Source: Durusdinium trenchii (Eukaryota > Sar > Dinophyceae > Suessiales > Symbiodiniaceae). From it: a stretch of 64,000 nt of DNA. The translations under genes were made by a program, and so were the position numbers. Below, in pieces: positions 29,768-39,245 of the stretch; positions within the stretch are counted from its first letter, which is position 1; each line of letters starts with the position of its first letter. The notes under the pieces were generated by a model. That model saw only the letters and a list, made by a program, of their open reading frames with translations. It was not told the DNA's origin and did no database searches. The stretch lies in assembly GCA_963970005.1 (NCBI GenBank), contig CAXAMN010021112.1:2213786-2277785 (forward strand). The letters are read 5' to 3'.

Positions 29768-30456
29768 TCAGGGTAAAAGGTACCGATCTTTCATGCGCAT
29801 TTCTGTGGAGTTGGAACGGCCTTCAAACCGCAGCATTTCGTGACTCATAGAGGGGCCCAACATGCTGAAGAAGTGGTCGGTCATGGTTCCGAACCATTGG
29901 CCTTCAAGTGTTACTGCTTGATGTTTGGTCTCGGAGTATCCAGCAGTTTCCTTGTCGGTCTCCTTGTTCAAATCCAAGTCATCGTGGCAAAGACAAACAC
30001 ATCCAGGGCCATCTGGGTCTACCACAATGATGCAATGATGGGGGGTGACATGCTGACCCAGTCTTGGGCTACCTGTAACAAGAAGTTTGTGGGTTTGTAC
30101 TTTAATAGAGGGACCTCCCTGGCCCCATGAATAAAGTCAGTGTTTTTATTCTTTCCAGAGGTCTTTGGGGGTCTCCATAAATACACACCCTTGTCAGTTT
30201 TGAACCTTTCCAGGGCCCCTTCAGAGCTGGTCCACACTGTTTCACACACATGTCCACCCCCCCCACGCCGCACGCCCGTGTTCAGCCAAGGCAAGTGGCG
30301 TTCCTGGCAGCTCTCGAGAAGCGTCATTTGTTTTCGCTGCAAGTGCTCGAAGATCAGGGCTTCAACTTCTGTTCCGTCACTCACTTGCAAGCTCCGCTGG
30401 TCGGATGAGTGATCAGCTGTGTCCCGAAGAATCTCGCGGAGGTGTCCGGTCTCCAT
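29768..30456 (-). CDS. Two-exon gene, 190 residues, intron made of a family H element
   Basis: Exon 1 runs 30456 to 30189 (ATG start) and exon 2 runs 30072 to 29768 (TGA). Total 573 bases, in frame. Exon 1 contains DGTEVEALIFEHLQRKQMTL and LESCQERHLPWLNTGVRRGG. Exon 2 contains VVDPDGPGCVCLCHDDLDLN, KETDKETAGYSETKHQAVTL and a Met/Arg-rich end. The protein is hydrophilic with no membrane span and no recognised domain. The 116-bp intron begins GTGTGTATTTAT and ends TTGTTACAG. Without splicing, exon 1 runs on for 56 codons through the element, which argues for the splice rather than proving it. The opposing plus frame at 29840-30130 is weaker. Confidence 0.7.
30087..30190 (-). mobile_element. Family H element H2, coinciding with an intron
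   Basis: On the minus strand the left end is GGGTGTGTATTTATGGAGAC and the right end TCTATTAAAGTACAAACCC, inverted. The predicted donor (GT at 30188-30187) lies inside the first three bases of the element; the acceptor lies 15 bp beyond its other end. Confidence 0.7.
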
Positions 30457-30702
30457 GGGTCAACCGACCGGTGTGTAGTAGTCATCAACTATATCAATTA
30501 TAAGTTGAAACACATACATATCTTTTTGGTTCTAGTGAAGTGTGTTCTTTTCACGTGCCAAGGGATGTTCAGAAACTTGTGGAAGAAGGAAATCTTCAAC
30601 CTCCCCCTGACTTAGCAAACCACAAAAACCACCATCCCCTGTTGATGAGGTGATCTTCAACCACCCGTTTGCCCTCCTCCCCAAAAAGGCCAACGAAGAC
30701 GC

Positions 30703-30881
30703 ATGACGCATCACGCATGGCTGCCGGTCGCGGTCACGGTCTCCCGGTGTCGTGACGAAGCGAGTCGAAGCCAGGAGCGCTCTGAGCTGACTTTGGCGCA
30801 AGCCAACCTGGAAGACCCTCAGATCCGTCAGTTCGTGGAGGAGGCACGCGCACGACGTGGCTTGGAGCGCATTCTTTGCAG
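30703..30881 (+). CDS. Exon, charged helical segment
   Basis: SQERSELTLAQANLEDPQIR and QFVEEARARRGLERILC are strongly helical. Donor TTTGCAG|GTGGCT at 30881. The exon may start at the ATG 30703 or after CCAG at 30774, both in frame. No family recognised. Confidence 0.58.
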
Positions 30882-31146
30882 GTGGCTAGGGAGACGAGTC
30901 CGTGTGACAGCTGGATATGGGTCTGTAGACGCCCTGAGGGTCCAGTGATGACTGGGCCAGAAGGCCCTGGCAGTGTTGGAGCATGACTCCCAGGTGGGGT
31001 AATTAGTTCGTTTCCAGAAGGAACCAGAAGCAACATATGCATATTACAAACATCACATGTATTCCCATGTTTGCTCCAATCTCCCTTGCAGGACGAGTCG
31101 CTTTTGACGTTCTTTTAGAAGAAGAAGATGTCGGACGTCCGCAAAA

Positions 31147-31284
31147 ATGAAGATCCACAATAAGGCCCTCCGTCCTCTACAAGTTTGGACTGACAGTAGC
31201 TATGTATCCGTTAAGGATACGTGTCAGAAAAAACGGGACAACTTGCTCGACTTTCTAAATGGAAGCGAGTATTTGTTTTTCGAA
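31147..31284 (+). CDS. Exon candidate ending next to family E element E3
   Basis: From ATG 31147: NKALRPLQVWTDSSYVSVKD, then KKRDNLLDFLNGSEYLFFE and a possible donor GAA|GTTCTA at 31284, phase 0. WTDSSYV resembles the RNase H TDSxYV motif, but nothing else in the frame supports RNase H. Confidence 0.42.
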
Positions 31285-31288
31285 GTTC

Positions 31289-31369
31289 TACACCCCGGAA
31301 GACTAACATGGACCCTAACACTCTTCCAGGAGGCCATTGTCAGGGTCTATGTTAGTTTTCGGGAGTGTA
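31289..31369. repeat. Family E inverted-repeat element, copy E3
   Basis: TACACCCCGGAAGACTAACA at the left and TGTTAGTTTTCGGGAGTGTA at the right; inner CTTCCAGGAGGCCATTG is shared with E1 and E2. Confidence 0.85.
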
Positions 31370-31384
31370 TGTCTAAAATCTAAA

Positions 31385-31515
31385 GGCGACCACTGTGGCT
31401 TCCCACCTGCGCCTTTACTGTGGGCCGAAGGTACAATACGCCCTGGGTCCAGTTCTTGGGGCACTGCCATGCGACCATGGAACTTGAGATCCTCATGAAA
31501 CGAGATGTGGCGCAA
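31385..31515 (-). CDS. Exon candidate beside E3, strand uncertain
   Basis: On minus: RHISFHEDLKFHGRMAVPQE, then PGRIVPSAHSKGAGGKPQWS. On plus, two frames are also open (ASHLRLYCGPKVQYALGPVL in phase with the exon ending at 31284). Only one can be right. Confidence 0.35.
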
Positions 31516-31524
31516 ACCACGAGG

Positions 31525-31623
31525 AGGAAGACGCTACGAACGTAGCTCCTGGCATTACTAGTAACAAGAAGCTACTAGTAGCAAAGGGCATCGCTACTAG
31601 GAACAAGGACGCTACTAGTTCAG
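31525..31623 (+). repeat. Family A element, copy A4, adjoining an acceptor
   Basis: GCTACGAACGTAGCTCCTGG, then AACAAGAAGCTACTAGTAGC and GAACAAGGACGCTACTAG. The last unit is followed by TTCAG, the acceptor of the next exon. Confidence 0.85.
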
Positions 31624-31785
31624 CGCCAGGACATGTTCCTTCATGAGCTCTCCAGGTGGCAGGCTCTGGGTGAGCGAACCAATCGAAGGAACCCGGTGAC
31701 GTCGGTCGATGGGCGCCAGCCTTTTTTCCGGTTTGCTCGCTACAAGACACTCAAGACGTTGGGGGGCACCTTACTCTCCCACTAA
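31624..31785 (+). CDS. Exon, basic/aromatic
   Basis: Starts right after the family A copy (CTAGTTCAG|CGC), phase 0. It reads RQDMFLHELSRWQALGERTN, then SVDGRQPFFRFARYKTLKTL and TAA at 31783. A GTGAGC inside (31670) could be an earlier donor. Whether it is a 3' end or joins 31822 is open. Confidence 0.55.
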   Translation, partial: RQDMFLHELSRWQALGERTNRRNPVTSVDGRQPFFRFARYKTLKTLGGTLLSH

Positions 31786-31821
31786 ACTGTTGTATTTGGT
31801 CACCTCCTTTTGTTTTTGTAG

Positions 31822-34330
31822 AAGGTATTCTGCTTCTCCGGTGCTTGGTCAGTGGCGCCCGGCCAAGATTCAAGAACTGCTGCCGACCAAAACGTTGGCT
31901 CACCCGGGCTGCATGATTGCCAGGCTTCTCCTCCTTGTTGTTCTGATTCTTTTGATGTTTTCATCCAGGTGTGAACCCAGTGAGCCCAGTACAACACTCC
32001 TTTTCTTGTTGCTCTTTCATCCAGATTCCATGTCAGGTCCATGTTTTCACCACGACAGCCCTAGAGGCGTTTGCGTCCTCAGGTGCGGAGAAGGACAGTG
32101 CGGAGGTGGCTCAGACCTTGGTGGAGCATCTCGAGGAGAGGTCCCGGGCAGTCCTGGTCCCGGGCAGTCCTGCAGTCGTGTTTTCATGCAGTCCTGTGGT
32201 GTTTTCATCGACGATCGATTTGGAGACAAGACGTTTTTGGAGCTGAGATTAGATATACACTCCGACGAACACGTCAGATGGAAGTGGAAAAAGAAAACCT
32301 GTGTGTGTGTTTTTGTTTTAAGACAAGTAGTCTTCCAAGAGACCATGCCATCCACTTCCATGTGATGTGTTCGTCAGAGTGTAGCGTCCATTCAAAATCT
32401 ACGTATACAGTATGACAGGTATAGGACTCGTGCCAGCTCCAGACACTTCCTTTTGTTAGGACTTGTGCCTTGGGGTGGTTTCTAGATGGATTTCTTTCTA
32501 CATGACCCCGTAAGCCCAGGAGCCAATGATGAGGTTTCACCACCTTGCAAAAGACAACTCATGGCCATGTGCTTGTAAGGTTTCCAACCTTAAAGGTACA
32601 TCATGAGAGCAATGTAAGGTGTTTGGAGAGGTAAAAGCGAGAGCATGGTCATAGGGGCTATGGACCAATATGGACCCTCTACATGATACTCGAAAGGCCC
32701 TTGGTGTTGCCGTTGGAGCCGACAGCAAACGTATGAGTTGTGCATGAGTTGTGCATTTGCAACCTGAGGGTAGCAAAAGAAACCCTCTACTCAAGAAGTG
32801 GTTTTTTTTACAACCTCACCTGAAAAACAAAGCGAAACAAAAAATCAACACCATCCTGTGTCACTCTATTTTGGGTGTCCAACATAGACTACACTGGACC
32901 GGACACTCAGATGGCCGGATCATCGGATCAACGCCTCTCAATCGACCCATCAATCCCATCCCATCCACAGGAGACCTTTGCCAAGGCACGCTCCGGCAGC
33001 CAGGTCGTCGCGGAGGCGAGGCCACGCGACGCGTGGACGCAACGGAACGGAACGGAACGTGGTGGAAGCATCGGAGAGAGGTGGAAGGTTGGTTTCTTGA
33101 AAGATATCGAAAGACCTGTTGGACTGTTGGAACAGCCAAGAAGAAACAAGAACCGTTCCAAGCATGCAACTTGTGGTCTCGTAATACACTGTGTTTGTGG
33201 TTCCATCACACTCAGGAGGAGCAACGTCAGGGACAACATTTGCCCTTAAATACATTTGGCTGCCCCCAAGAGCAATCCAAGTCACCCTTCCAGGCAAAAG
33301 CATTGGCACTACCTGGACCCTCCAAAGTGGCATGGAAATTGGTGACATTACCCTAATGAAAAAACATGTATTTTTAATATATAATACTATTATTGTAAAG
33401 ACCAAAGGGCCAGATATACCTGTGCACTCATTTTCCGAGGTATGTTCAATCTTGCACACATCCCCAGAAAGGGCTCCAAGCACATCCCCAGAAGCTTGGG
33501 TGGTCACCCCTTCCTAGCAAACGACCCACCCCAAGCGAACCACGTGCAAGGCAGTTGGATCGGTAGAGATTGTTGGGCAAGAACCTTTCTCAGATGGTCC
33601 CTGCATGTGTTTTTTTCAGTGCCCCTCTCAAGGTCCCCTCCATGTTCATCATTCTGGATTTTATGCTATCTTTGTGGATACAAGGTCTTGACCAGGTACA
33701 CACTCCGGGTTTGTGTGAATATATCACGGTAGCTTTCTGGGATGAAAGGGCTGGGCCTTCTGACAAGCTCCGGCTAATCCGCTGCATTTATTTGCAGGTG
33801 CCTCCTGGTGGTGGAAGTCTGGAAGAACATCTTGAACCACTCAACAGAAATCCAGGTACTATGTCCAATGCCGCGACGCCGCGACGCCGCGACGCGAACG
33901 TACCATGGCTAGGCCTTGATGAAGCATATGGATCTTCTGGAGGAGACACTCAGCTGCAGGAAGGGGGTCTTTTGCTGGCTGTATCCAGTCCTTTCACACT
34001 TTAGATTGGTTTCTCACTCAACATGACATACATGAACCGATGGAAGGCTCAGGATGAAGGCTCGGTATCGGCTCGACGCATCCGGGACGTTGAATGCTTC
34101 AGCAGATCTGAGCAGCAATGAAGTAGCGTCATCTGACTGTGACTGGCTGCGTGTCGACATATTCAGGGAACACTCCAGGCAAAGTGCCTTCTTTTGGATT
34201 TCAAATGAGGCCTTTTCCCATAAAACCAAAGGCAGAACCTGCACCCATCTACCCGGGCATGCTCACAAATGTGCATTCGCATCTTGGTGTTTTCAACCAC
34301 ATGACTCATACCCAGCTTGAAAATCATTGA
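31822..34330 (+). CDS. Five-exon chain, 3' part of a gene
   Basis: Exons 31822-31968, 32037-32156, 32971-33087, 33798-33855 and 34167-34330 sum to 606 bases in one frame, ending in TGA at 34328. Acceptors are pyrimidine-rich (TTTGTTTTTGTAG, CCATCCCATCCACAG, TTTATTTGCAG). Pieces: GQDSRTAADQNVGSPGLHDC; TTALEAFASSGAEKDSAEVA with QTLVEHLEERSR; AKARSGSQVVAEARPRDAWT; PPGGGSLEEHLEPLNRNP; KVPSFGFQMRPFPIKPKAEP. No family recognised and no membrane span. The start is not found. The end of exon 2 is a choice among several in-phase GT sites. Family E copy E2 lies in the second intron. Confidence 0.5.
32256..32383. repeat. Family E element, copy E2
   Basis: TACACTCCGACGAACACGTC at the left and GATGTGTTCGTCAGAGTGTA at the right: 33-bp arms with few mismatches. 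Inner GTCTTCCAAGAGACCAT matches E1 and E3. Confidence 0.9.
34054..34180 (+). CDS. Alternative open frame before the last exon of the 31.8-34.3 kb chain
   Basis: From ATG 34054: YRLDASGTLNASADLSSNEV then SSDCDWLRVDIFREHSRQ. It overlaps the acceptor at 34166 in another frame, so it would belong to another transcript or be non-coding. Confidence 0.3.
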
Positions 34331-34498
34331 ACATAATCATTGTTTGATTCCTAGGTCACCTGTCACCCTTTTTTCCACCAGCAAATCACCCAGTGTTTCA
34401 ACTCAAAAGACAGGGTCTTTTTGGAAGAAGCGGACGTGGCCCTTCGATGCTCTGCAAGACTAACATAACTCTTCCAATAACAATTCCTTGAACCCGCC

Positions 34499-34878
34499 AT
34501 GGTTAGTTCCGACAACTTCACAGTTGAGTTTGCCTCCCCGAACCAAACCCTTCCGGTTCGCGGACGGCCATCCACTAAGGCAAACCGTCCGCTTGGCACG
34601 TGCGCTGGCGGCACAGATCTCCTTTCGAGCCACTCGAACAAAGTTGGTTCCGCGGCCTTCGAGCGAATTGGAACATGCTTGAAGGGTTCCTGCAAGCAAT
34701 TGCGGGGAATTGCCCAAAGCTGCTTGCGCCTCTTCGCGCCCGAAAGGAAGGTCCTGTTTCCCAAAATGTTGGCCGCGAAATCCAGCGAAATCTAGCCTAT
34801 CCATCCCCTCGTCTTCCCCATGGAAAGTGTCAAGAAATCACGCTCCGACTCTTGTGGAACATGCCCCACCCGCCATGA
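34499..34878 (+). CDS. Exon region open in several frames
   Basis: Two plus frames are protein-like: 34600-34878 (RANWNMLEGFLQAIAGNCPK, then LAPLRARKEGPVSQNVGREI) and 34499-34795 (a full ORF from ATG). The first has better helix periodicity. Minus frames of 114-133 codons oppose them. Coding is likely, the frame is not settled. Confidence 0.42.
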
Positions 34879-35047
34879 CCCTGGAGATCGTTGGAGGGAG
34901 AATTGGGGTCTCAAATCCCCTATCCAGTGCATGTAGTCACCACTAGTTCGTAGGTCACCAGTGCTCTCTCGTTCCGTTCGACTCCAAAACCGAGCGCAGA
35001 ACGAGCGCAAAAGGGCTCCTGGCTCCTTGGTTCCTTACTTGCTCTAG

Positions 35048-35208
35048 TTGTTCTGCCTGGGATCCACAAGCTGAATCGAAGAAAAACCCAATGGCGCGTC
35101 ACGCCGACTGAGGATGACCCAGTCGCAGTGACCCTGGCACAACAGTTGCTCTCCAACGACCCGTTCCAGCGGAATGCGGTCCTTCGTCTGGGACGTCTGA
35201 TCAAGTTG
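35048..35208 (+). CDS. Exon with consensus splice sites
   Basis: Acceptor TCCTTACTTGCTCTAG, two carry-over bases, then NRRKTQWRVTPTEDDPVAVT and LAQQLLSNDPFQRNAVLRLG; donor AAGTTG|GTGATA. No ATG, good codon bias. A GTTT microsatellite follows the donor. Confidence 0.6.
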
Positions 35209-35220
35209 GTGATAGTTGAT

Positions 35221-35355
35221 GTGTTTTGTTTGTTTGTTTGTTTGTTTTGTTTGTTTGAAGACATTCAATATGTTTAAGTATGTGTGGTTCATCTGATTGT
35301 TGGTTGATTGTTTGGTTGGTTGTTTGGCTGGCTAGCTGGCTGGCTGGTGGTTGTT
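35221..35355. repeat. (GTTT)n and (GGTT/GGCT)n microsatellites
   Basis: TTTGTTTGTTTGTTTGTTTG at 35225, then TTGGTTGGTTGTTTGGCTGG from 35300. Confidence 0.9.
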
Positions 35356-35359
35356 TCGT

Positions 35360-35779
35360 TCAGTTGATTATTTGATAGGTTTGGAACATGTCCGAATATG
35401 CCGGTTGAAGAAGTGTTTGGTTCACATTGAGTTTTGTAAGGTTTTCTATGGACACAACTTCAGACCCAACTATGTGGTTCAAGCACTTCTCTTCATGTGA
35501 GATGATGCCTGTCAAGCCAGTCAAGTCTGGTTTTTCCTCCAAGAAACTTGAGAGATAGGTAGTTTGACGAGTGACGAGTCGACTTGCCCCTTTGTGGCGG
35601 CCGTGGACATCTTTCACCAAATCACGAGTTTCTGCGCAAAACGAGTCCGACACCTGCTGAAACGCCCCACCATGAAGGGATGGTCGTGCAACGACCAGGG
35701 CCTCTTGGGGCTCACCAGGGCCTTTAGGCATACTGCTGGGTTTCGTCCACGACTGCTGTGTTGAGTCACTCTGCAACAA
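35360..35779 (-). CDS. Uncharacterised 139-codon ORF
   Basis: Open from ATG 35779 to TGA 35360. It contains GAFQQVSDSFCAETRDLVKD and KPDLTGLTGIISHEEKCLNH, then SIENLTKLNVNQTLLQPAYS. Hydrophilic, natural composition throughout. The plus frame 35564-35764 (FVAAVDIFHQITSFCAKRVR) opposes its first half and fits the plus-strand context. Confidence 0.4.
   Translation of the reverse strand: MLQSDSTQQSWTKPSSMPKGPGEPQEALVVARPSLHGGAFQQVSDSFCAETRDLVKDVHGRHKGASRLVTRQTTYLSSFLEEKPDLTGLTGIISHEEKCLNHIVGSEVVSIENLTKLNVNQTLLQPAYSDMFQTYQIIN
35564..35764 (+). CDS. Plus-strand alternative to the 139-codon minus ORF
   Basis: DESTCPFVAAVDIFHQITSF, CAKRVRHLLKRPTMKGWSCN and an Arg/Leu-rich end with TGA at 35762. The neighbouring good exons (35048, 35962, 36242) are also on plus. 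Confidence 0.38.
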   Translation: MTSDESTCPFVAAVDIFHQITSFCAKRVRHLLKRPTMKGWSCNDQGLLGLTRAFRHTAGFRPRLLC

Positions 35780-35961
35780 AAAGGCTGTTCTTCCGGAGAG
35801 ACGAATCCCGCTCCAACCACATCAGAAGGCAGGAACAGACCCCCAACCAACCCCCACCCCAACCACTGAACCAAGCAAGGAGGTAGTTGGAGCTTGAAAG
35901 AATATATTGATCTCACGGCTCAGCTCATGGTGAAAACACTGCTAAAGCAACTCTTAGGCCA

Positions 35962-36219
35962 TTGCTTTGGCGCAAGACTTGCTGGGAGGTGGGCTGTTCA
36001 TGCGCGAAGGGGCAAAAACAGCCCTGGCCCCCGGGGCCCGTGTGGGCAGTTCCTGGCGTCGTGTATTCACCTTTCAATGTTCCCCTTTTCAAGTTCGCAG
36101 ACCGGTTCAGGGACCCACATCTATGTGTTTTTGTTAATGTCCAAGACCACTCCTGGACTTCCGGAGGTTTCTGGTGGACAACTCATGGTTCTGCAGGAAT
36201 CTGGTTCCACTTAAACTAG
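35962..36219 (+). CDS. Exon, Trp/aromatic-rich
   Basis: VVYSPFNVPLFKFADRFRDP, then VFVNVQDHSWTSGGFWWTTH, look like beta-rich globular sequence. Ends in TAA at 36217 unless spliced at ATCTG|GTTCCA. Family unknown; the aromatic content suggests an enzyme or lectin-like domain, which is inference. Confidence 0.48.
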   Translation: MLWRKTCWEVGCSCAKGQKQPWPPGPVWAVPGVVYSPFNVPLFKFADRFRDPHLCVFVNVQDHSWTSGGFWWTTHGSAGIWFHLN

Positions 36220-36241
36220 CTTCCGAAGGGTAGCCACTCAG

Positions 36242-36408
36242 CTTGTGTCCCAATTCAAATACATGCTTGCACTATACTGCTCATTGGGCGTAGCAAAGGG
36301 ATCATGCATCGACCCATCCAAAAGTCCAAAAGTAGGAAGTTGGCCTGTTTCTTTTGGCGGTGGGGGTTTCACTTGTCAAGCCGCAGTCATTTTGCAGAAT
36401 ATTTCAAG
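36242..36408 (+). CDS. Exon with consensus splice sites
   Basis: After GCCACTCAG, phase 0: LVSQFKYMLALYCSLGVAKG, then KVGSWPVSFGGGGFTCQAAV and ILQNISR up to TTCAAG|GTTGGT, phase 2. Natural globular composition; probably the same gene as 35962-36219, although their phases do not join directly. Confidence 0.58.
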
Positions 36409-36554
36409 GTTGGTTGGGTCACGTCTGATAGAATATGATTGGCAAGCAGAGGGCTATGGAAGTCTTGGATGTGGTGGAGCATGAAAGTGAAAGATCTAAC
36501 TGATCATAACTGATCTAACAACATCCAAACTGGATGTTTCCAGCCTCCTCATAC

Positions 36555-36668
36555 ATGCTCGTAACCAAGTTGGGCAGACAGATCGTCATGCTCGTTGCCG
36601 CTTCAGCCGAGGTAGAACAACAGCGCGGTTTTGATGGGGATCTGATGGGATCTCCTTCGACCTTTTAA
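36555..36668 (+). CDS. Small ORF, 37 residues
   Basis: MLVTKLGRQIVMLVAASAEV then EQQRGFDGDLMGSPSTF and TAA at 36666. Good codon bias; may be an exon rather than a free-standing gene. Confidence 0.42.
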   Translation: MLVTKLGRQIVMLVAASAEVEQQRGFDGDLMGSPSTF

Positions 36669-36770
36669 AGTGTTTTGTTGCTATCTCCACACAACTCCCA
36701 AGTTTAGCTTGTCAAGTAGCTTCATCAAGACACTAGTCCTAACCAAGTCTGAGATACCTCCTCCTCTTCC

Positions 36771-36986
36771 ATGAAACGTCATCACCATTCCACCGGACGC
36801 CCGCCAGGCGGCCGCGACAGCCGCTGCAGTAGCGCGCGCACCGCGCCCCTGAGCAGCGCCGGCGAGGTCTCGGTCGCCGCGTCTGACGAAGCGGAGGCGC
36901 GGAGCGCGGCAGAGGGCGGCGGTTCACCAGGGCGTCGGCGGTTCCACTCGTTTTTGGAGATGGGGTTTGGCCATGAAAGGCCTTGA
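36771..36986 (+). CDS. Exon, Ser/Ala/Arg-rich, disordered
   Basis: From ATG 36771, with nearly every third position G or C: RDSRCSSARTAPLSSAGEVS and VAASDEAEARSAAEGGGSPG. Looks like a disordered N-terminal region. The minus frame 36782-37018 is the alternative. Confidence 0.42.
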   Translation: MKRHHHSTGRPPGGRDSRCSSARTAPLSSAGEVSVAASDEAEARSAAEGGGSPGRRRFHSFLEMGFGHERP

Positions 36987-37172
36987 CTTTGATATACTTT
37001 GATCATGTGTTTTATCATCCACTGTTACCAAGGAATAGGATACTGCCAATGTTCAGATCTCAAATAGGCTTCAAGGTCTCCGATGGTACTGGAGAAATGT
37101 CAGGAAACCAGGAAGAAGCAGGCAGAGAATACTCAGGAGCAGACCAGTTTGGAATCTGAATTGGTTTGATCC

Positions 37173-37529
37173 TCAGCCGACTCTTTTTAGGAGGTGCTGC
37201 TCCACTTTTGTTGGTCTTTGGGTGTTCAATTCAATGAACACATTTCTTTTGGATCTCAATGAGGTTAAGCCCAACGTGGAAACCCGAACGTTCTCCAGAA
37301 ACCATGGGATCCTTCCGTCCCTTTCGCGCGCGCTGCGCAGCTGCGGACCATCACGGACCATCACGGGTTCAGCCGCCGCCGACGCTGATGGAACGGTTCG
37401 GTCGTCCCGCTGCAGGGAGTGAGTGAGACGAAGATCCGGAAGTGGACTCGGTGGTCCGCTTCCGGGTGTGCCAGCTGTGTTCACAGCGGCCATCGGCTGA
37501 AGAGAAGGGATGACAATTGCTGTTTTCAT
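37173..37529 (-). CDS. Uncharacterised 118-codon ORF
   Basis: From ATG 37529: a Pro-rich start, then LRLTHSLQRDDRTVPSASAA, EPVMVRDGPQLRSARERDGR and NVFIELNTQRPTKVEQHLLK, ending at 37173. A plus frame (37222-37422) opposes its middle. Confidence 0.42.
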   Translation of the reverse strand: MKTAIVIPSLQPMAAVNTAGTPGSGPPSPLPDLRLTHSLQRDDRTVPSASAAAEPVMVRDGPQLRSARERDGRIPWFLENVRVSTLGLTSLRSKRNVFIELNTQRPTKVEQHLLKRVG

Positions 37530-37738
37530 CTTGGATGACAGGCTGGAAAGACTTGGAACGGCGATTTCGCCAGTCCGTGGTGCTCAAGATGCGTTCGATC
37601 CTCGGATCGCCAAATAGGCCACTGTGCCACGCGACCGTGATCGGTCCGAGCACGAAAGCGGGACATCACGTCCGAACAACTGCCAAAAGGAGCCTCCCCC
37701 CCCAGTCATCATCATCACTCAGTCATCAAGAAGCATGA
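37517..37738 (+). CDS. Exon candidate opposing a minus frame
   Basis: WKDLERRFRQSVVLKMRSIL then PNRPLCHATVIGPSTKAGHH and a Ser-rich end with TGA at 37736. The minus frame at 37369-37653 (GDPRIERILSTTDWRNRRSK) is also protein-like. Confidence 0.38.
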   Translation: MLFSSWMTGWKDLERRFRQSVVLKMRSILGSPNRPLCHATVIGPSTKAGHHVRTTAKRSLPPQSSSSLSHQEA

Positions 37739-37856
37739 GAAAGGGAGGATCTTTGCAAGGGTTCGTAGAAGGTGAACGATGGCGGCAGTGATTGGAGCAA
37801 TGGTCCAAGCGGCGATACAGAGGCCGCAGAGAACGATTGCTCGAAGGGTGAGACCT

Positions 37857-38087
37857 TCAGAGCGGCGGTTTGTGGTTGTTGGACTCTTTGGTTGCGGCGG
37901 TTTTTCCTGCGGCTTTTTTACTTTGGGAATCGGCAGATGGCTTGTTGAGCCCTGTTGAGCCGAGCTGTGACAGCACCTTTGGCAGATTTTGACAGCCCCG
38001 CCTGAGTTTGATCTGGTGCTTCGTGAGATTGGCGAGGCAGAGATATGCTTCTTCTGCGCGTTCTGTGTTCACACCGAGATGGAGCAT
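37857..38087 (-). CDS. C-terminal exon, Lys/Ala-rich tail
   Basis: Minus frame from 38087 to TGA at 37857: ERAEEAYLCLANLTKHQIKL, RRGCQNLPKVLSQLGSTGLN, then a basic tail SKKAAGKTAATKE. The plus frame 37986-38092 (APPEFDLVLREIGEAEICFF), bounded by TTTGGCAG and CAGG|GTGTCA, is the alternative and is nearly as good. Confidence 0.45.
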   Translation of the reverse strand: MLHLGVNTERAEEAYLCLANLTKHQIKLRRGCQNLPKVLSQLGSTGLNKPSADSQSKKAAGKTAATKESNNHKPPL

Positions 38088-38344
38088 TCAGGGTGTCAGA
38101 CACTCCGCAGATGGATGTACAGTAGATCCTTCACCATACCAAGACGCGCCTTGTATACTATATTTTGCCTACATTGGGGTAGTTGAAAAGGGGTAAATGG
38201 GGCACCATAGAGCATTTAGATATATTAAGGGTCCACCAAAGGAGGCCCATACGTATGGCAGCAATCGACATTGAAGACATGATAAGAAATGTAACGGCCA
38301 GATGCAAATCAAAAGCATGTGCTCAATGTAAGCGACGCTATATG

Positions 38345-38512
38345 CCTGCCACTAGGAACAAGCACATAGTAGCTCCCGGCACTACTAGAAACAAGAAGCT
38401 ACTAGTAACAAGTGCCACGCTACTAGTAACAAGTGCCTTACTAGTAGTAACAAGAAGCTAGTAGCAACAAGAAGCTACTAGTAGCTAGAAGCCTAGTAGC
38501 TCCTGGCTACTT
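38345..38512 (+). repeat. Family A element, copy A5, adjoining an acceptor
   Basis: The longest copy: repeated AACAAGAAGCTACTAGTA and AACAAGTGCCACGCTACTAG units ending CCTAGTAGCTCCTGGC. The acceptor ACGTAAG for the exon at 38520 follows within 8 bp. Confidence 0.9.
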
Positions 38513-38519
38513 ACGTAAG

Positions 38520-38706
38520 GAACCGTTCGGACAAAAATCGCCAGACCTCGAACCGTTCAGACCTCGAACGTCCTTCCGTCCAGGCCCTGGCGAACCGGGT
38601 CTTTGCACAGCTCAAGGAGACCGAACCGGCAGGTCACGAAGGGCGGGTCCACGAGACGTCCGTGGAGTCTGTTGGAGATCAGTCAAAATGGGCAGACATG
38701 GTATAA
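38520..38706 (+). CDS. Exon directly after a family A element
   Basis: One carry-over base, then NRSDKNRQTSNRSDLERPSV, QALANRVFAQLKETEPAGHE and GRVHETSVESVGDQSKWADM, with TAA at 38704. About 61 codons, strongly helical and charged, no ATG at the start. No family recognised. Confidence 0.6.
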
Positions 38707-39245
38707 GCCATATAGATCCATATAGCATAGTCATACCACGGTATAGTCATAGTACTACAGGCCCTATAGGTATATATATATAATTATAGGTATTTATACG
38801 CCCTCGCTTGATCGGGTTCATGTCCCAATTTTCCTGGATGCATCCTGGACCATTCAGCAAGCGAGTTGCACCGCAGCTATCACCTGGTAGACAACCTGGT
38901 GGTCACAATCCACCACGCAAAAATGGAATGTTTGCCCCCGCCACTTGTGAGTATCTCAAAGCCTGACTTGATGACTTGACTTCAAGAAGCCTGACCTGAC
39001 ATGTTTCATGGGCAGTGGGTGCGGCAACAACCAGGAGCACCGAACAACAACCCCTACTTTCATTGTTCATCAGTTGAAACGCCCCAACACCACCTGGACC
39101 TGAGGTTCTTCACTTCGTAACCGAACTGTTCTTCCCCTGAGGTTCGGTCGAACGACACCACCAGGCGTTCGGTCACACAGGTCACCGGTCATGTGATTCC
39201 AAAGTTCGGTCAACGAGTCCTGAAGAAGCTGGCAGAAGTGGGTTT
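38707..39245. other. Stretch without a supported gene
   Basis: Contains a (TA)n run at 38768-38783; otherwise no biased frame except a short Thr/Pro-rich stretch near 39030. Probably intron. Confidence 0.5.

Noticed and set aside
31147-31284. RNase H / retrotransposon call from WTDSSYV
   Set aside because: No other RNase H catalytic blocks (D...E...D spacing) in this or adjacent frames.
38183-38461. 92-codon plus ORF ending in family A
   Set aside because: The second half is translated repeat; the first part alone is too weak.
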